A stretch of 64,000 nucleotides of DNA. Source: Streptomyces sp. CBMA291 (GTDB lineage Bacteria; Actinomycetota; Actinomycetes; Streptomycetales; Streptomycetaceae). Location of the stretch: assembly GCF_014596525.1 (NCBI RefSeq), contig NZ_MSJP01000098.1, positions 1-64,000 on the forward strand, written 5' to 3'. The notes below the pieces were generated by a model. It had not been told where the DNA came from. It searched no databases and saw only the letters and a program-made list of their open reading frames with translations. The translations under genes and the position numbers were made by a program. Positions 43,403 to 52,523 of this stretch are shown piece after piece. Numbering within the stretch: the first letter of the stretch is position 1; each line of letters opens with the position of its first letter.

Positions 43403-43686
43403 GGGGGAGGTGCGGGACGGGGAGGGGCCGGACGGGGAGGGACGCGCGGCGCCTGGTGGCGCCTGTGGGGTCGGGCGGCCTGTGTGGACGGGTGGCCCGC
43501 CTGGGCGGCGGCCTGTGCGGTCGGGTGGCCCCTGTGGGCGGCGGCCTGTGCGGGTCGGGCGGCCCGAGTGGACGGGCGGCCTGTGTGGACGGGCCGTCCG
43601 CGTAGACGGGCGACCTGTGTGGACGGGTAACCCGCGTAGACGGGCCGCCCGCGTAGATGGGCGGCGGAAGGCCGAGGAGCCGACGG
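43403..43686. repeat. Degenerate GC-rich tandem repeats between glnK and glnD
   Basis: About 43440-43670 is built from variants of GTGGACGGG, GCGTAGACGGG and GGCGGCCTGTG, at least a dozen imperfect copies without an open coding frame of natural composition. It separates two genes that are otherwise one operon and may form extended mRNA structure. Confidence 0.75.
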
Positions 43687-46446
43687 ATGATCACCTCCGG
43701 AGCACACGAAGCCACCGGCGATACGGGACCCGGCGCCTACCCGGCCGCCCGGCTGCGGCTCCTCCGGGAGGAGGGGCGGGACGGGCCCGGACGGCGGGCC
43801 GCTCTCGCCCGGCTCACCGACGCCTGGCTGGCCGGACTCTTCACCGAGGCCCACCCGCCCCCCGGCACCGCCCTCGTCGCCGTCGGCGGCCACGGACGGG
43901 CCGAACTCTCCCCGGGCAGCGACCTCGACCTCCTCCTGCTCCACGACGGCACCGCCGCCAAGGCGGACATCGCCGCCCTCGCCGACCGCCTCTGGTACCC
44001 CGTCTGGGACCTCGGGCTCGCCCTCGACCACTCCGTCCGCACCCCCGCCGAGGCCCGCGCCACCGCCACCGCCGACCTCAAAGCCCACCTCGGCCTCCTC
44101 GACGCCCGCCCCCTCGCCGGAGACCACGCCCTCGCGGGCACCCTGCGCGCCACCGCCCTCGCCGACTGGCGCGAGCAGGCACCCCGGCGCCTCCCCGCAC
44201 TCGACGCCCTCTGCCGCGAACGCGCCGTACGCGCCGGCGAACTCCCGTACCTCCTCGAACCCGACCTCAAGGAGGCCAGGGGCGGGCTCCGCGACGCCCA
44301 GGCACTGCGCGCCGTCGCCGCCTCCTGGCTCGCCGACGCCCCCCACGAAGGACTCGACGCCGCACGCCGCCGCCTCCTCGACACCCGCGACGCCCTCCAC
44401 CTCGCCACCGGCCGCGCCACCGACCGGCTCACCCTCCGGGAACAGGACGCCGTCGCCGCCCGGCTCGGCCTCCCCGACGCCGACACCCTGCTCCGCGAGG
44501 TCTACGAGGCCGCCCGGACCATCGCCTACGCCGCCGACGTCACCTGGCGCGAGGTCCACCGCCTCCTCAGGGCCCGCACCGGCAGACCCCGCCTCCGGGC
44601 CCTCCTCGGCGGCCGGACCGGCACCGGACGGGCCCCCGTCCGCACCCCGCTCGCCGAGGGCGTCGTCGAGATGGACGGCGAGGCCGTCCTCGCCCGCACC
44701 GCACGCCCCGCGCACGACCCCGTCCTGACCCTGCGCGCCGCCGCCGCGGCCGCCCAGTCCGGCCTGCCGCTCTCCCCGCACGCCGTACGCCACCTCGCCG
44801 CCCACGGCGCACCGCTCCCCGTGCCCTGGCCCGCCGAGGCACGCGAGGAACTCGTCACCCTCCTCGGTGCGGGCGCGGCCACCCTGCCCGTCTGGGAAGC
44901 CCTCGAAGCGGAGGGCCTGGTCGCCCGCCTCCTGCCCGGCTGGGAACGCGTGCGCTGCCGCCCCCAGCGCGACCCCGTCCACACCTGGACCGTCGACCGG
45001 CACCTCGTCGAGACCGCCGTCCGCGCCTCCTCCCTCACCCGCCGCGTCGGCCGCCCCGACCTCCTTCTGGTCGCCGCCCTCCTGCACGACCTCGGCAAGG
45101 GCCTGCCCGGCGACCACCGGGTCACCGGCGCGGCCCTCGCCCGCGACCTCGCCCCGCGCATCGGCTTCGACCGCGCCGACACCGCCACCCTCGCCCGCCT
45201 CGTCCGCCACCACCTCCTCCTGGCCGAGACCGCCACCCGCCGCGACCTCGACGACCCCGCCACCGTCCGGACCGTCGCCACCGCCGTCGGCACCGCCGGC
45301 ACCCTGGAACTCCTGCACGCCCTCACCGAGGCCGACGCCCTCGCCACCGGCCCCGCCGCCTGGTCCGCCTGGCACGCCGGACTCGTCGATGACCTGGTCG
45401 AGCGCACCGCCGCCGCCCTCGCGGGGGAGCAACCGCCGGACCCCCCGGCCGTCGCCGCCCCCGGCGCCGCACAGGAACGCCTGGCCGCCGAGGCACTACG
45501 CACCAAGGGCCCCGTCCTCACCCTCCACACCCACGCCGAACGGCCCCACGCCGAAGGGCCCCACGCCGAAGGGCCCCACGCCGAAGGGCCCCACGACGAA
45601 CGGCCCCACGACGAACGGCCCCACGACGCCGAGGCACCCGAACCCGTCGGCGTCGAACTCCGTATCGCGGTTCCCGAGCGGCCCGGCGTCCTCCCCGCCG
45701 TCGCCGGGGTCCTCGCCCTCCACCGGCTCACCGTCCGCACCGCCGAGCTACGCGCCGTCACCCTGCCCGCCGCCTACGACCCCGGTCCCGCACCTGGCTC
45801 CGGTCCCGCGCCCGGCTCCGTACTGGGTCCTGGTCCCGCGCCCGGCTCTGGTCCCGTGCCCAGCCCCGAGCCCGCACCCGGTTTCGCGCCCGCACCCAGT
45901 CCCGCGCCAGGCCCCGGCCCCGTACCCGGTCCCGAGCCCGTACCCGGTCCCGCGCCAGGCCCCGGCCTCGGTCCCACGCCCGTACCCGGCCCCGTACCCG
46001 TCCTAGTCCTGGACTGGCGGGTCGCCGCCTCCTACGGTTCCCTGCCCGAGGCCGTACGGCTCCGGGCCGATCTCGTCCGGGCGCTCGACGGCACCCTCGA
46101 CCTCCCCGCCCGCCTCGCCGCACGCGAGGCCGCCCGACCCCGGCGCCGGGGCCCCGCCGCCCCACCGCCCCGCGTCACCGTCGCCCCCGCCGCCTCCCGC
46201 CACGCCACCGTGATCGAGGTCCGCGCCCAGGACGCCCCGGGACTCCTCCACCGGATCGGCCACGCCCTGGAGGGAGCCGCCATACGGGTCCGCAGCGCCC
46301 ATGTCTCGACCCTGGGCGCGAACGCCGTGGACACCCTGTACGTCACCCGGCCCGACGGGTCGCCGCTGGACGCGGAGGAGGCCGCCGGAGTCGCGAAGAC
46401 CCTGGAGGCGGCACTGGAGCCGGAGCCGCCGAAGCCACCGGCGTGA
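43687..46446 (+). CDS. glnD: [Protein-PII] nucleotidyltransferase (adenylyltransferase) GlnD
   Basis: Bifunctional sensor that modifies and demodifies GlnK in response to glutamine. 919 residues, longer than most actinobacterial homologues. Nucleotidyltransferase motif GGHGRAELSPGSDLDLLLL at about 67-85; HD phosphohydrolase LLHDLGKG with H467-D468; ACT1 from about 652 and ACT2 at about 839-915. Two repeat insertions are odd: a PHAEG/PHDER pentapeptide array (about 615-648) between HD and ACT1, and a 75-residue Pro/Gly/Ser array (about 699-773) inside ACT1 between strands. ATG 43687 with GGAG upstream. GlnD in Streptomyces adenylylates GlnK. Confidence 0.94.
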   Translation: MITSGAHEATGDTGPGAYPAARLRLLREEGRDGPGRRAALARLTDAWLAGLFTEAHPPPGTALVAVGGHGRAELSPGSDLDLLLLHDGTAAKADIAALADRLWYPVWDLGLALDHSVRTPAEARATATADLKAHLGLLDARPLAGDHALAGTLRATALADWREQAPRRLPALDALCRERAVRAGELPYLLEPDLKEARGGLRDAQALRAVAASWLADAPHEGLDAARRRLLDTRDALHLATGRATDRLTLREQDAVAARLGLPDADTLLREVYEAARTIAYAADVTWREVHRLLRARTGRPRLRALLGGRTGTGRAPVRTPLAEGVVEMDGEAVLARTARPAHDPVLTLRAAAAAAQSGLPLSPHAVRHLAAHGAPLPVPWPAEAREELVTLLGAGAATLPVWEALEAEGLVARLLPGWERVRCRPQRDPVHTWTVDRHLVETAVRASSLTRRVGRPDLLLVAALLHDLGKGLPGDHRVTGAALARDLAPRIGFDRADTATLARLVRHHLLLAETATRRDLDDPATVRTVATAVGTAGTLELLHALTEADALATGPAAWSAWHAGLVDDLVERTAAALAGEQPPDPPAVAAPGAAQERLAAEALRTKGPVLTLHTHAERPHAEGPHAEGPHAEGPHDERPHDERPHDAEAPEPVGVELRIAVPERPGVLPAVAGVLALHRLTVRTAELRAVTLPAAYDPGPAPGSGPAPGSVLGPGPAPGSGPVPSPEPAPGFAPAPSPAPGPGPVPGPEPVPGPAPGPGLGPTPVPGPVPVLVLDWRVAASYGSLPEAVRLRADLVRALDGTLDLPARLAAREAARPRRRGPAAPPPRVTVAPAASRHATVIEVRAQDAPGLLHRIGHALEGAAIRVRSAHVSTLGANAVDTLYVTRPDGSPLDAEEAAGVAKTLEAALEPEPPKPPA

Positions 46447-46582
46447 GGGCCGGGGCCGCGCTCCCCGCCGCGCCGGGGCGCGCCCCACCCGCCCGACCCG
46501 ACGGGCGGGGACTATTCCTTTGCCGGGCCGGATACCCTGGAGGGCGATTCCCCGCCCCCGACCCCAAGGACCGACGAGCGCC

Positions 46583-48136
46583 GTGTTCGATACTCTCTCC
46601 GACCGCTTGGCGAACACCTTCAAGACCCTCCGGGGTAAAGGCCGCCTGACCGAGGCCGACATCGACGGCGCGGCCCGGGAGATCCGTATCGCGCTCCTTG
46701 AGGCGGACGTCGCCCTTCCGGTCGTCCGGGAGTTCATCAAGGAAGTCAAGACCCGCGCCCTCGGCGTCGAGGTCTCGAAGGCCCTGAACCCTTCGCAGCA
46801 GTTCATCAAGATCGTCAACGAGGCGCTCGTCGGCATCCTCGGCGGCGAGACCCGCCGACTGCGGTTCGCCAAGACCGCCCCGACGGTGATCATGCTCGCC
46901 GGTCTCCAGGGTGCCGGTAAGACCACCCTCGCCGGAAAGCTCGGCCTCTGGCTGAAGGGCCAGGGCCACTCCCCGCTGCTCGTCGCCTGCGACCTCCAGC
47001 GCCCCAACGCCGTCACCCAGCTCTCCGTCGTCGCCGACCGCGCGGGCGTGGCCTTCTACGGCCCCCAGCCCGGCAACGGCGTCGGGGACCCGGTCCAGGT
47101 CGCGAAGGACTCGATCGAGTACGCGCGGACCAAGATGTACGACGTCGTCATCGTCGACACCGCCGGCCGCCTCGGCATCGACCAGGAGCTGATGCAGCAG
47201 GCAGCGGACATCCGCGACGCCGTCAGCCCCGACGAGGTCCTCTTCGTCGTCGACGCCATGATCGGTCAGGACGCGGTCAACACCGCCGAGGCCTTCCGCG
47301 ACGGCGTCGGCTTCGACGGCGTCGTGCTCTCCAAGCTCGACGGCGACGCCCGAGGCGGTGCCGCGCTCTCCATCGCGCACGTCACCGGCAAGCAGATCAT
47401 GTTCGCCTCCAACGGCGAGAAGCTCGACGAGTTCGACGCGTTCCACCCGGACCGCATGGCGTCCCGCATCCTCGGCATGGGCGACATGCTCTCCCTCATC
47501 GAGAAGGCGCAGCAGACCTTCGACGAGGAAGAGGCCGCCAAGATGGCCTCGAAGCTCGCCTCGAAGAAGGGCGAGGGCTTCACGCTCGACGACTTCCTGG
47601 CGCAGATGGAGCAGGTCCGCAAGATGGGCTCCATCTCCAAGCTCCTCGGCATGCTGCCCGGCATGGGCCAGATGAAGGAGCAGATCGCCAACATCGACGA
47701 GCGGGACGTCGACCGCACCGCCGCCATCATCAAGTCGATGACCCCGGCCGAGCGCCAGGACCCGACCATCATCAACGGCTCCCGCCGCGCCCGTATCGCC
47801 AAGGGTTCCGGCGTCGAGGTCAGCGCCGTCAAGGGCCTGGTCGAGCGCTTCTTCGAGGCCCGCAAGATGATGTCCCGCATGGCCCAGGGCGGCGGCCTCC
47901 CCGGCATGCCGGGCATGCCCGGCATGGGCGGCGGCCCCGGCCGGCAGAAGAAGCAGATCAAGCAGGCCAAGGGCAAGCGCAAGAGCGGCAACCCGATGAA
48001 GCGCAAGGCCGAGGAGCAGGCGGCGGCCGATCGCCGCGAGCAGTCCCAGGCGGGCGGCGCGTTCGGCCTCCCGGCGGGCGGCCAGACCCCGAAGGACTTC
48101 GAGCTGCCCGACGAGTTCAAGAAGTTCATGAGCTGA
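46583..48136 (+). CDS. ffh: Signal recognition particle protein Ffh
   Basis: SRP GTPase that binds signal sequences and 4.5S RNA. 517 residues from GTG 46583. N domain, then G domain with GLQGAGKTTLAGKLG, DTAGRLGID and SKLDGDARGGAAL. The methionine-rich M domain follows (about 325-450: LLGMLPGMGQMKEQI, GSRRARIAKGSG, MMSRMAQGGG), then a GMPGMPGMGGG repeat and a basic tail. Acts with FtsY (37367-38605). Confidence 0.97.
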   Translation: MFDTLSDRLANTFKTLRGKGRLTEADIDGAAREIRIALLEADVALPVVREFIKEVKTRALGVEVSKALNPSQQFIKIVNEALVGILGGETRRLRFAKTAPTVIMLAGLQGAGKTTLAGKLGLWLKGQGHSPLLVACDLQRPNAVTQLSVVADRAGVAFYGPQPGNGVGDPVQVAKDSIEYARTKMYDVVIVDTAGRLGIDQELMQQAADIRDAVSPDEVLFVVDAMIGQDAVNTAEAFRDGVGFDGVVLSKLDGDARGGAALSIAHVTGKQIMFASNGEKLDEFDAFHPDRMASRILGMGDMLSLIEKAQQTFDEEEAAKMASKLASKKGEGFTLDDFLAQMEQVRKMGSISKLLGMLPGMGQMKEQIANIDERDVDRTAAIIKSMTPAERQDPTIINGSRRARIAKGSGVEVSAVKGLVERFFEARKMMSRMAQGGGLPGMPGMPGMGGGPGRQKKQIKQAKGKRKSGNPMKRKAEEQAAADRREQSQAGGAFGLPAGGQTPKDFELPDEFKKFMS

Positions 48137-48471
48137 GCTGAGCCGACTCGACCTGACCTGACCTGACCTGACCTGACCGACGGTCGGCCGGTCAGCGGGT
48201 CAGCGGGTCAGCGGGTCGGTCAGTCGTACGGGAGGCCCTGAGCGGCCTCCCCGCGGGAAAGGGCTCCGAGCGGGCCTCACGTGGGAAGGGCCCGGGGTGG
48301 TGGGAGACCGCTCCGGGCCCTTCGCCGTCCCCGGCCTCCGCGTCACCCTCCCGGGGGACCGCCCGTAGTCCCGGCCTCGGCCCCGGCCCCGTCACCCTCG
48401 GGGACCGTCCGCCGTGCCGCCCGCCCTCCGCTCTCCGATACTGGGGCCACAGCCGCCCCGAGGAGAGCCAC
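48137..48471. repeat. Intergenic repeats between ffh and ftsH-type gene
   Basis: 335 bp without a gene. Five perfect copies of ACCTG (48151-48175) and three of GTCAGCGG (48191-48214) are followed by a long-loop hairpin (GGGCCCGG about 48288, CCGGGCCC about 48313) that may terminate ffh. Confidence 0.7.
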
Positions 48472-50400
48472 GTGGCCAACCCCGTACCCCCGCGCGACCG
48501 GACCGACCAGCCCTGGCGCTCGGAGGGGGCACCGCCTCCCCAGCCGCCGAAGCGGCGGATGCCGGGCGGCTGGGGAGGCCTCATCCTCACCGCCCTCGTG
48601 GTCTATCTGCTCGCCAACATCGTCCTGTCGTTCTTCAACGAGGGCGGCGAGCCGACGATCTCGTACACCGAGTTCGACAAGCAGGTCGCCGCCGGGAACG
48701 TCACCAAGATCTACTCCAAGGGCGATGCCATCCAGGGGCAGCTGAAGGAGAAACAGGCCGTCCCCGGCGGCGAGGGCGACTACACCAAGTTCCGCACCCA
48801 GCGGCCCGCCTTCGCCGACGACGCTCTGTGGGCCCAGCTGACCAAGCACGACGTCGTCGTCACCGCCGAGCCTGTCGTCCAGGAACGCAGCTTCCTCTCC
48901 AACCTCCTCCTCTCCCTCGCCCCGATGCTGCTGCTCGTCGTGCTGTGGGTGTTCATCGCCCGGCGGATGAGCGCGGGCATGGGCGGCGCGGGCGGCATGC
49001 TCGGCCGCAAGACCCCGCCCAAACCGGTCGAACTGGAGGGCGGCCGGCGCACCACCTTCGCCGATGTCGCCGGCATCGACGAGGTCGAGGGCGAACTCAA
49101 CGACGTCGTCGACTTCCTCAAGAACCCGCAGGCCTACCGGGAGATGGGCGCCAAGATGCCCCGGGGCGTCCTCCTCGCGGGACCGCCCGGCACCGGCAAG
49201 ACGCTGCTCGCCCGCGCCGTCGCGGGCGAGGCCGGAGTGCCCTTCTTCTCCGCCTCCGCCTCCGAGTTCATCGAGATGATCGTCGGCGTCGGCGCCTCCC
49301 GGGTCCGCGAACTGTTCGCCGAGGCCCGCAAGGTCGCCCCCGCGATCATCTTCATCGACGAGATCGACACCATCGGACGCGCCCGGGGCGGCGGCTCCGG
49401 CATGGGCGGCCACGACGAGCGCGAGCAGACCCTCAACCAGATCCTCACCGAGATGGACGGCTTCACCGGCTCCGAGGGCGTCATCGTCCTCGCCGCCACC
49501 AACCGCGCCGACGTCCTCGACCCCGCCCTCACCCGGCCCGGCAGGTTCGACCGGATCGTGCACGTCAACCCGCCCGACCGGGGCGGCCGCGAGGCCATCC
49601 TCCGTATCCACACCCGGGAGATCCCGCTCGCCCAGGACGTCGACCTGGCGCAGGTCGCCCGCACCACCCCCGGCATGACCGGCGCCGAACTCGCCAACCT
49701 CGCCAACGAGGCCGCGCTGCTCGCGGTCAAGCGCGAGCAGAAGGCCGTCACCCAGTCGGACCTCTCCGACGCCCTGGAGAAGGTCCAGCTGGGCGCGGAA
49801 CGCCCCCTCGTCATGCCCGCCGAGGAACGGCGCAGGACCGCGTACCACGAGAGCGGCCACGCCCTCCTCGGCATGCTCCAGCCGGGCGCCGACCCCGTCC
49901 GCAAGATCACCATCGTGCCCCGGGGCCGGGCCCTCGGCGTCACCCTCTCCACCCCGGACGCCGACAAGTACGCGTACACCGAGGAGTACCTGCGCGGCCG
50001 GATCATCGGCGCCCTCGGCGGCATGGCGGCCGAGCAGATCGTCTACGGGGTGATCACCACCGGCGCGGAGAGCGACCTGGAACAGGTCACCGGCATCGCC
50101 CGGGGCATGGTCGGCCGGTGGGGGATGAGCGAGACCGTCGGCCGGCTGACCGCGATCCCGAGCGACGCCCAGCAGGCGTACGGGCTCTCCGCCGCCCCGG
50201 CGACCCTCGACACCGTCGACGCGGAGATGCGCCGGATCGTCGACGAGTGCTACGAGCGCGCCCTCGCCCTGCTCCGGGAGAACCGCGGCCGCCTCGACGC
50301 CTTGGCCGCCGCCCTCCTGGAGAACGAGACCCTGGAGGAAGCCGCCGCCTACCGCGCGGCGGGCATCACCCGACTGACGAAGGAGGAGGGCGAGGGGTAA
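48472..50400 (+). CDS. ftsH: FtsH-type AAA+ zinc metalloprotease (paralogue)
   Basis: Membrane-bound ATP-dependent protease for membrane-protein quality control. 642 residues from GTG 48472 (GAGGAG upstream). Two TM segments (about 37-57 and 145-165) flank an extracytoplasmic domain. AAA module: Walker A GPPGTGKT (about 240), Walker B IIFIDEID, SRH LTRPGRFDR. Protease motif HESGH. It lacks a long Gly/Pro-rich C-terminal tail found on the main actinobacterial FtsH, so it is probably a second paralogue. It lies between SRP and signal peptidase genes. Confidence 0.93.
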   Translation: MANPVPPRDRTDQPWRSEGAPPPQPPKRRMPGGWGGLILTALVVYLLANIVLSFFNEGGEPTISYTEFDKQVAAGNVTKIYSKGDAIQGQLKEKQAVPGGEGDYTKFRTQRPAFADDALWAQLTKHDVVVTAEPVVQERSFLSNLLLSLAPMLLLVVLWVFIARRMSAGMGGAGGMLGRKTPPKPVELEGGRRTTFADVAGIDEVEGELNDVVDFLKNPQAYREMGAKMPRGVLLAGPPGTGKTLLARAVAGEAGVPFFSASASEFIEMIVGVGASRVRELFAEARKVAPAIIFIDEIDTIGRARGGGSGMGGHDEREQTLNQILTEMDGFTGSEGVIVLAATNRADVLDPALTRPGRFDRIVHVNPPDRGGREAILRIHTREIPLAQDVDLAQVARTTPGMTGAELANLANEAALLAVKREQKAVTQSDLSDALEKVQLGAERPLVMPAEERRRTAYHESGHALLGMLQPGADPVRKITIVPRGRALGVTLSTPDADKYAYTEEYLRGRIIGALGGMAAEQIVYGVITTGAESDLEQVTGIARGMVGRWGMSETVGRLTAIPSDAQQAYGLSAAPATLDTVDAEMRRIVDECYERALALLRENRGRLDALAAALLENETLEEAAAYRAAGITRLTKEEGEG

Positions 50401-50551
50401 GGGGCGGGGAGGCAGCAAGGCAGGGGGAGGCAGGGGGCGGCGGGTGCACTGCCTTGGGCGTACGGCTTCCAGCGCGCGGGGTCCCGGTATGCGGGCTCCC
50501 GGGACGGGCCTCGGGTCCGGCGTACGGCTCCCGGGACGGGCCCGGTGGTCC

Positions 50552-51361
50552 CTACGGCACCCGGGTCAGCACGTACCGGAAGGTGTTCGGCATCCAGACC
50601 GTGCCGTCCGCGCGGGCGTACGGGGCCAGGGCCGCCGCGATCTCCTTGCCCACCCGGCTCGGGTCCGTCGCCCGCAGGGCCTCGTCGAAGACACCCGTCG
50701 ACAGCAGCCCCCGCACCGCACCGGCCTCGTCCGCGTACCCGAAGGGGCAGGCCACCCACCCCGAGGCCACCGGCCGCAGACCGGCCGCCGCCACCAGCCG
50801 GTCCAGATCGGCCCGTACCGTCGGCGCCCGGTCCGAGAGCCGCGCGGGCTCGGTCCGCACCGTCGGCGCCCGGTCCGGGAAGGGTGCGGGCCCGGTCCGT
50901 ACGGGCGGCTTACGAGGCGTGAGCCGTGCGGCGATCCGCAGCACCGGCTCCGTCGCGCACCGCTCCGGTGGACCCCAACCGGCCAGGGCGACCGCCGTGC
51001 CCCGCCGTGCCGTCCGGAGGAGCGCCGTCAGCTCCGGAAGGAGCCCGTCCGTCGCGTGGAAGGCGGTGATCACGTCGTACGGACCGGCCTCCGGGGCCTC
51101 CCCGGTGACCGTCACCCCCTCGGGGAGCCGCCGTCCGGCCAGCTCCACGCGCGCGTGGTCCCGGTCCGCGCCGGAGACCCGGGCACCCCGGGCCACCGCC
51201 ATCAGGAGCGCGAGCCCGGAGCCGCAGCCGAGCCCGAGCACCCGGGAGCCCGCGCCCACGCCGAGGCGCTCGTACACGGCTTCGTAGAGCGGGACGAGCA
51301 TCCGTTCCTGGATCTCGGCCCAGTCACGCGCGGGGTGGTGCGGGACGAGCGTGGGTGTCAT
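50552..51361 (-). CDS. SAM-dependent methyltransferase
   Basis: 269-residue class I methyltransferase, substrate unknown. ATG complement 51361. Motif I VLGLGCGSGLALL (about 41-53) is followed by a GADRDHARVELAGRRLPEG acidic loop, then YDVITAFHATDGL and AVALAGWGPPE. A tandem 14-residue duplication (APTVR...DR, about 155-182) lies in the C-terminal part, in place of a more compact loop. The last residues are MPNTFRYVLTRVP. Codon bias matches the neighbours. Orientation is opposite to the flanking genes and it stands alone. Confidence 0.88.
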   Translation of the reverse strand: MTPTLVPHHPARDWAEIQERMLVPLYEAVYERLGVGAGSRVLGLGCGSGLALLMAVARGARVSGADRDHARVELAGRRLPEGVTVTGEAPEAGPYDVITAFHATDGLLPELTALLRTARRGTAVALAGWGPPERCATEPVLRIAARLTPRKPPVRTGPAPFPDRAPTVRTEPARLSDRAPTVRADLDRLVAAAGLRPVASGWVACPFGYADEAGAVRGLLSTGVFDEALRATDPSRVGKEIAAALAPYARADGTVWMPNTFRYVLTRVP

Positions 51362-51774
51362 GAAAGCGCCTCGATCCGTGCTCGGACGAATGCCCCCCGT
51401 AGCCAGGGAACCGCGCCTCCCGGACCGCGTCCAGTCCACGCGCCGGACCGGTGCGCCCGGGGGAGCGGCCGGAGCGGGGTGGTGCGCGCCCGCGCGCCAG
51501 GACCCGGTAGGGTCCGGGAGACGACTCCGCCCGCCCGCTTGTCCTTTCGTCCGACCGGGCTCGGGAAAACCGCCCCCAGGGGCGTGCGCACAGGGTGCGC
51601 GCGCCGGGGCGTATGCGCTACTAGGCACCGGCTTGGCGTCCCCTGCGCGGCTTCTCCGCAGATCGGCGCAGTGGCCCGCGTCCCGACGCATCGATGGCAA
51701 CTGACGGGTACGTGCAAAATATTTGAGATGCCCCGGAATGGAACCCGAGAGCGTTTCGGATCGTTGTAAGCGAC
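51362..51774. other. Divergent region between methyltransferase and SprT-like gene
   Basis: 413 bp with no supported gene. An AT-rich patch (about 51714-51725, GCAAAATATTTGAG) and a SigR/ECF-like element at 51740-51765 precede the rightward gene. Confidence 0.5.
51740..51765 (+). promoter_or_regulatory. SigR/ECF-like promoter candidate
   Basis: GGAAC (51740-51744), 18 nt, GTT (51763-51765), ending 9 nt before the GTG of the SprT-like gene. This resembles the GGAAT-N18-GTT consensus of the thiol-oxidative-stress sigma factor SigR. One mismatch; short leader. Confidence 0.35.
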
Positions 51775-52368
51775 GTGAGCACGACACCACCTGTTCTCGC
51801 CGCAGAGCTGGCACAGGCGTGGGCCGACATTCAGCGGCACCACCCCGAGCTGCCCGACCTTGCCGCGCCCGAGTCCCTGATCGGAGAGTCCTCGTCCGCC
51901 TGCGGCGCCGAACTCTCCTTCGAGCGACTGCTCCACGAGGCAGTCCACGGCATCGCCGCCGCCCGGGGTGTCCGCGACACCTCCCGCGCCGGCCGCTACC
52001 ACAACCGCAGATTCCTCGCGATCGCCGAGGAGATGGGGCTCGACCACCCCGAGGAGCCACACGCGAGCAGCGGCTTCTCCCTGGTCACGCTCAATCCGGA
52101 GGCCAGGCGCCGCTACCGGCCCACCATCGAGCGGCTCCAGCGCGCCCTCAAGGCGCACACGGTCGCCACGGCGGCCGACACCAAGCGCTCCTTCCGCGGC
52201 CCGGCGGCCCGGCACGGCTCCTCCGGCGGAGGCGTACGCGTCAAGGCCGTCTGCGACTGCGGGCGGAACGTCCGGGTGGTGCCGTCGGTGCTCGCCCAGG
52301 CGCCGATCGTCTGCGGCGGCTGCGGCAAGCCCTTCCGCATTCCGGAGACCGTGGGCGCCGCGAGCTGA
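51775..52368 (+). CDS. SprT-like metallopeptidase-type protein with zinc ribbon
   Basis: 197 residues from GTG 51775. The central HEAVH (about 54-58) is a zinc-metallopeptidase HExxH-type signature, followed by AGRYHNRRF, as in SprT-like proteins where the HN supplies the third ligand. The C-terminus has a zinc-ribbon of CDCG and CGGCG pairs (about 163-188). Related SprT/Spartan proteins digest DNA-protein crosslinks, but bacterial members are uncharacterised. There is no signal peptide, so it is cytoplasmic. Its neighbour rpsP begins a separate unit. Confidence 0.82.
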   Translation: MSTTPPVLAAELAQAWADIQRHHPELPDLAAPESLIGESSSACGAELSFERLLHEAVHGIAAARGVRDTSRAGRYHNRRFLAIAEEMGLDHPEEPHASSGFSLVTLNPEARRRYRPTIERLQRALKAHTVATAADTKRSFRGPAARHGSSGGGVRVKAVCDCGRNVRVVPSVLAQAPIVCGGCGKPFRIPETVGAAS

Positions 52369-52397
52369 CCTCGCGGTGTGTGGCACAATGGCTAGCT

Positions 52398-52500
52398 GTA
52401 CTCGACAGTCGCATAGGACCCCTCTCTCCTCCGGCTGACGCGTCCATCGGGCATCCGAGTACCGCAACCCCACGTGGCATCTCAAAGTGCCCAACCACGT
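52398..52500 (+). promoter_or_regulatory. Structured leader of rpsP
   Basis: GTACTCG (52398-52404) pairs with CGAGTAC (52456-52462), closing a multi-helix region. A second hairpin pairs ACGTGG (52472-52477) with CCACGT (52495-52500), with an alternative GGCA/TGCC register inside. It ends 9 nt before the AGGAGA site of rpsP. Candidate cis-regulatory RNA; not a known class that I can name. Confidence 0.45.
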
Positions 52501-52523
52501 CAAGACCAGGAGACACCACTCCA

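Noticed and set aside
43440..43670. Possible CRISPR-like array
   Set aside because: Units are short, degenerate and without unique spacers of constant length; no cas genes nearby.
50401..50551. GC-rich repeats CTCCCGGGACGGGCC (two copies) after the ftsH gene
   Set aside because: Only two short copies; probably part of the convergent terminator region and not worth a separate feature.
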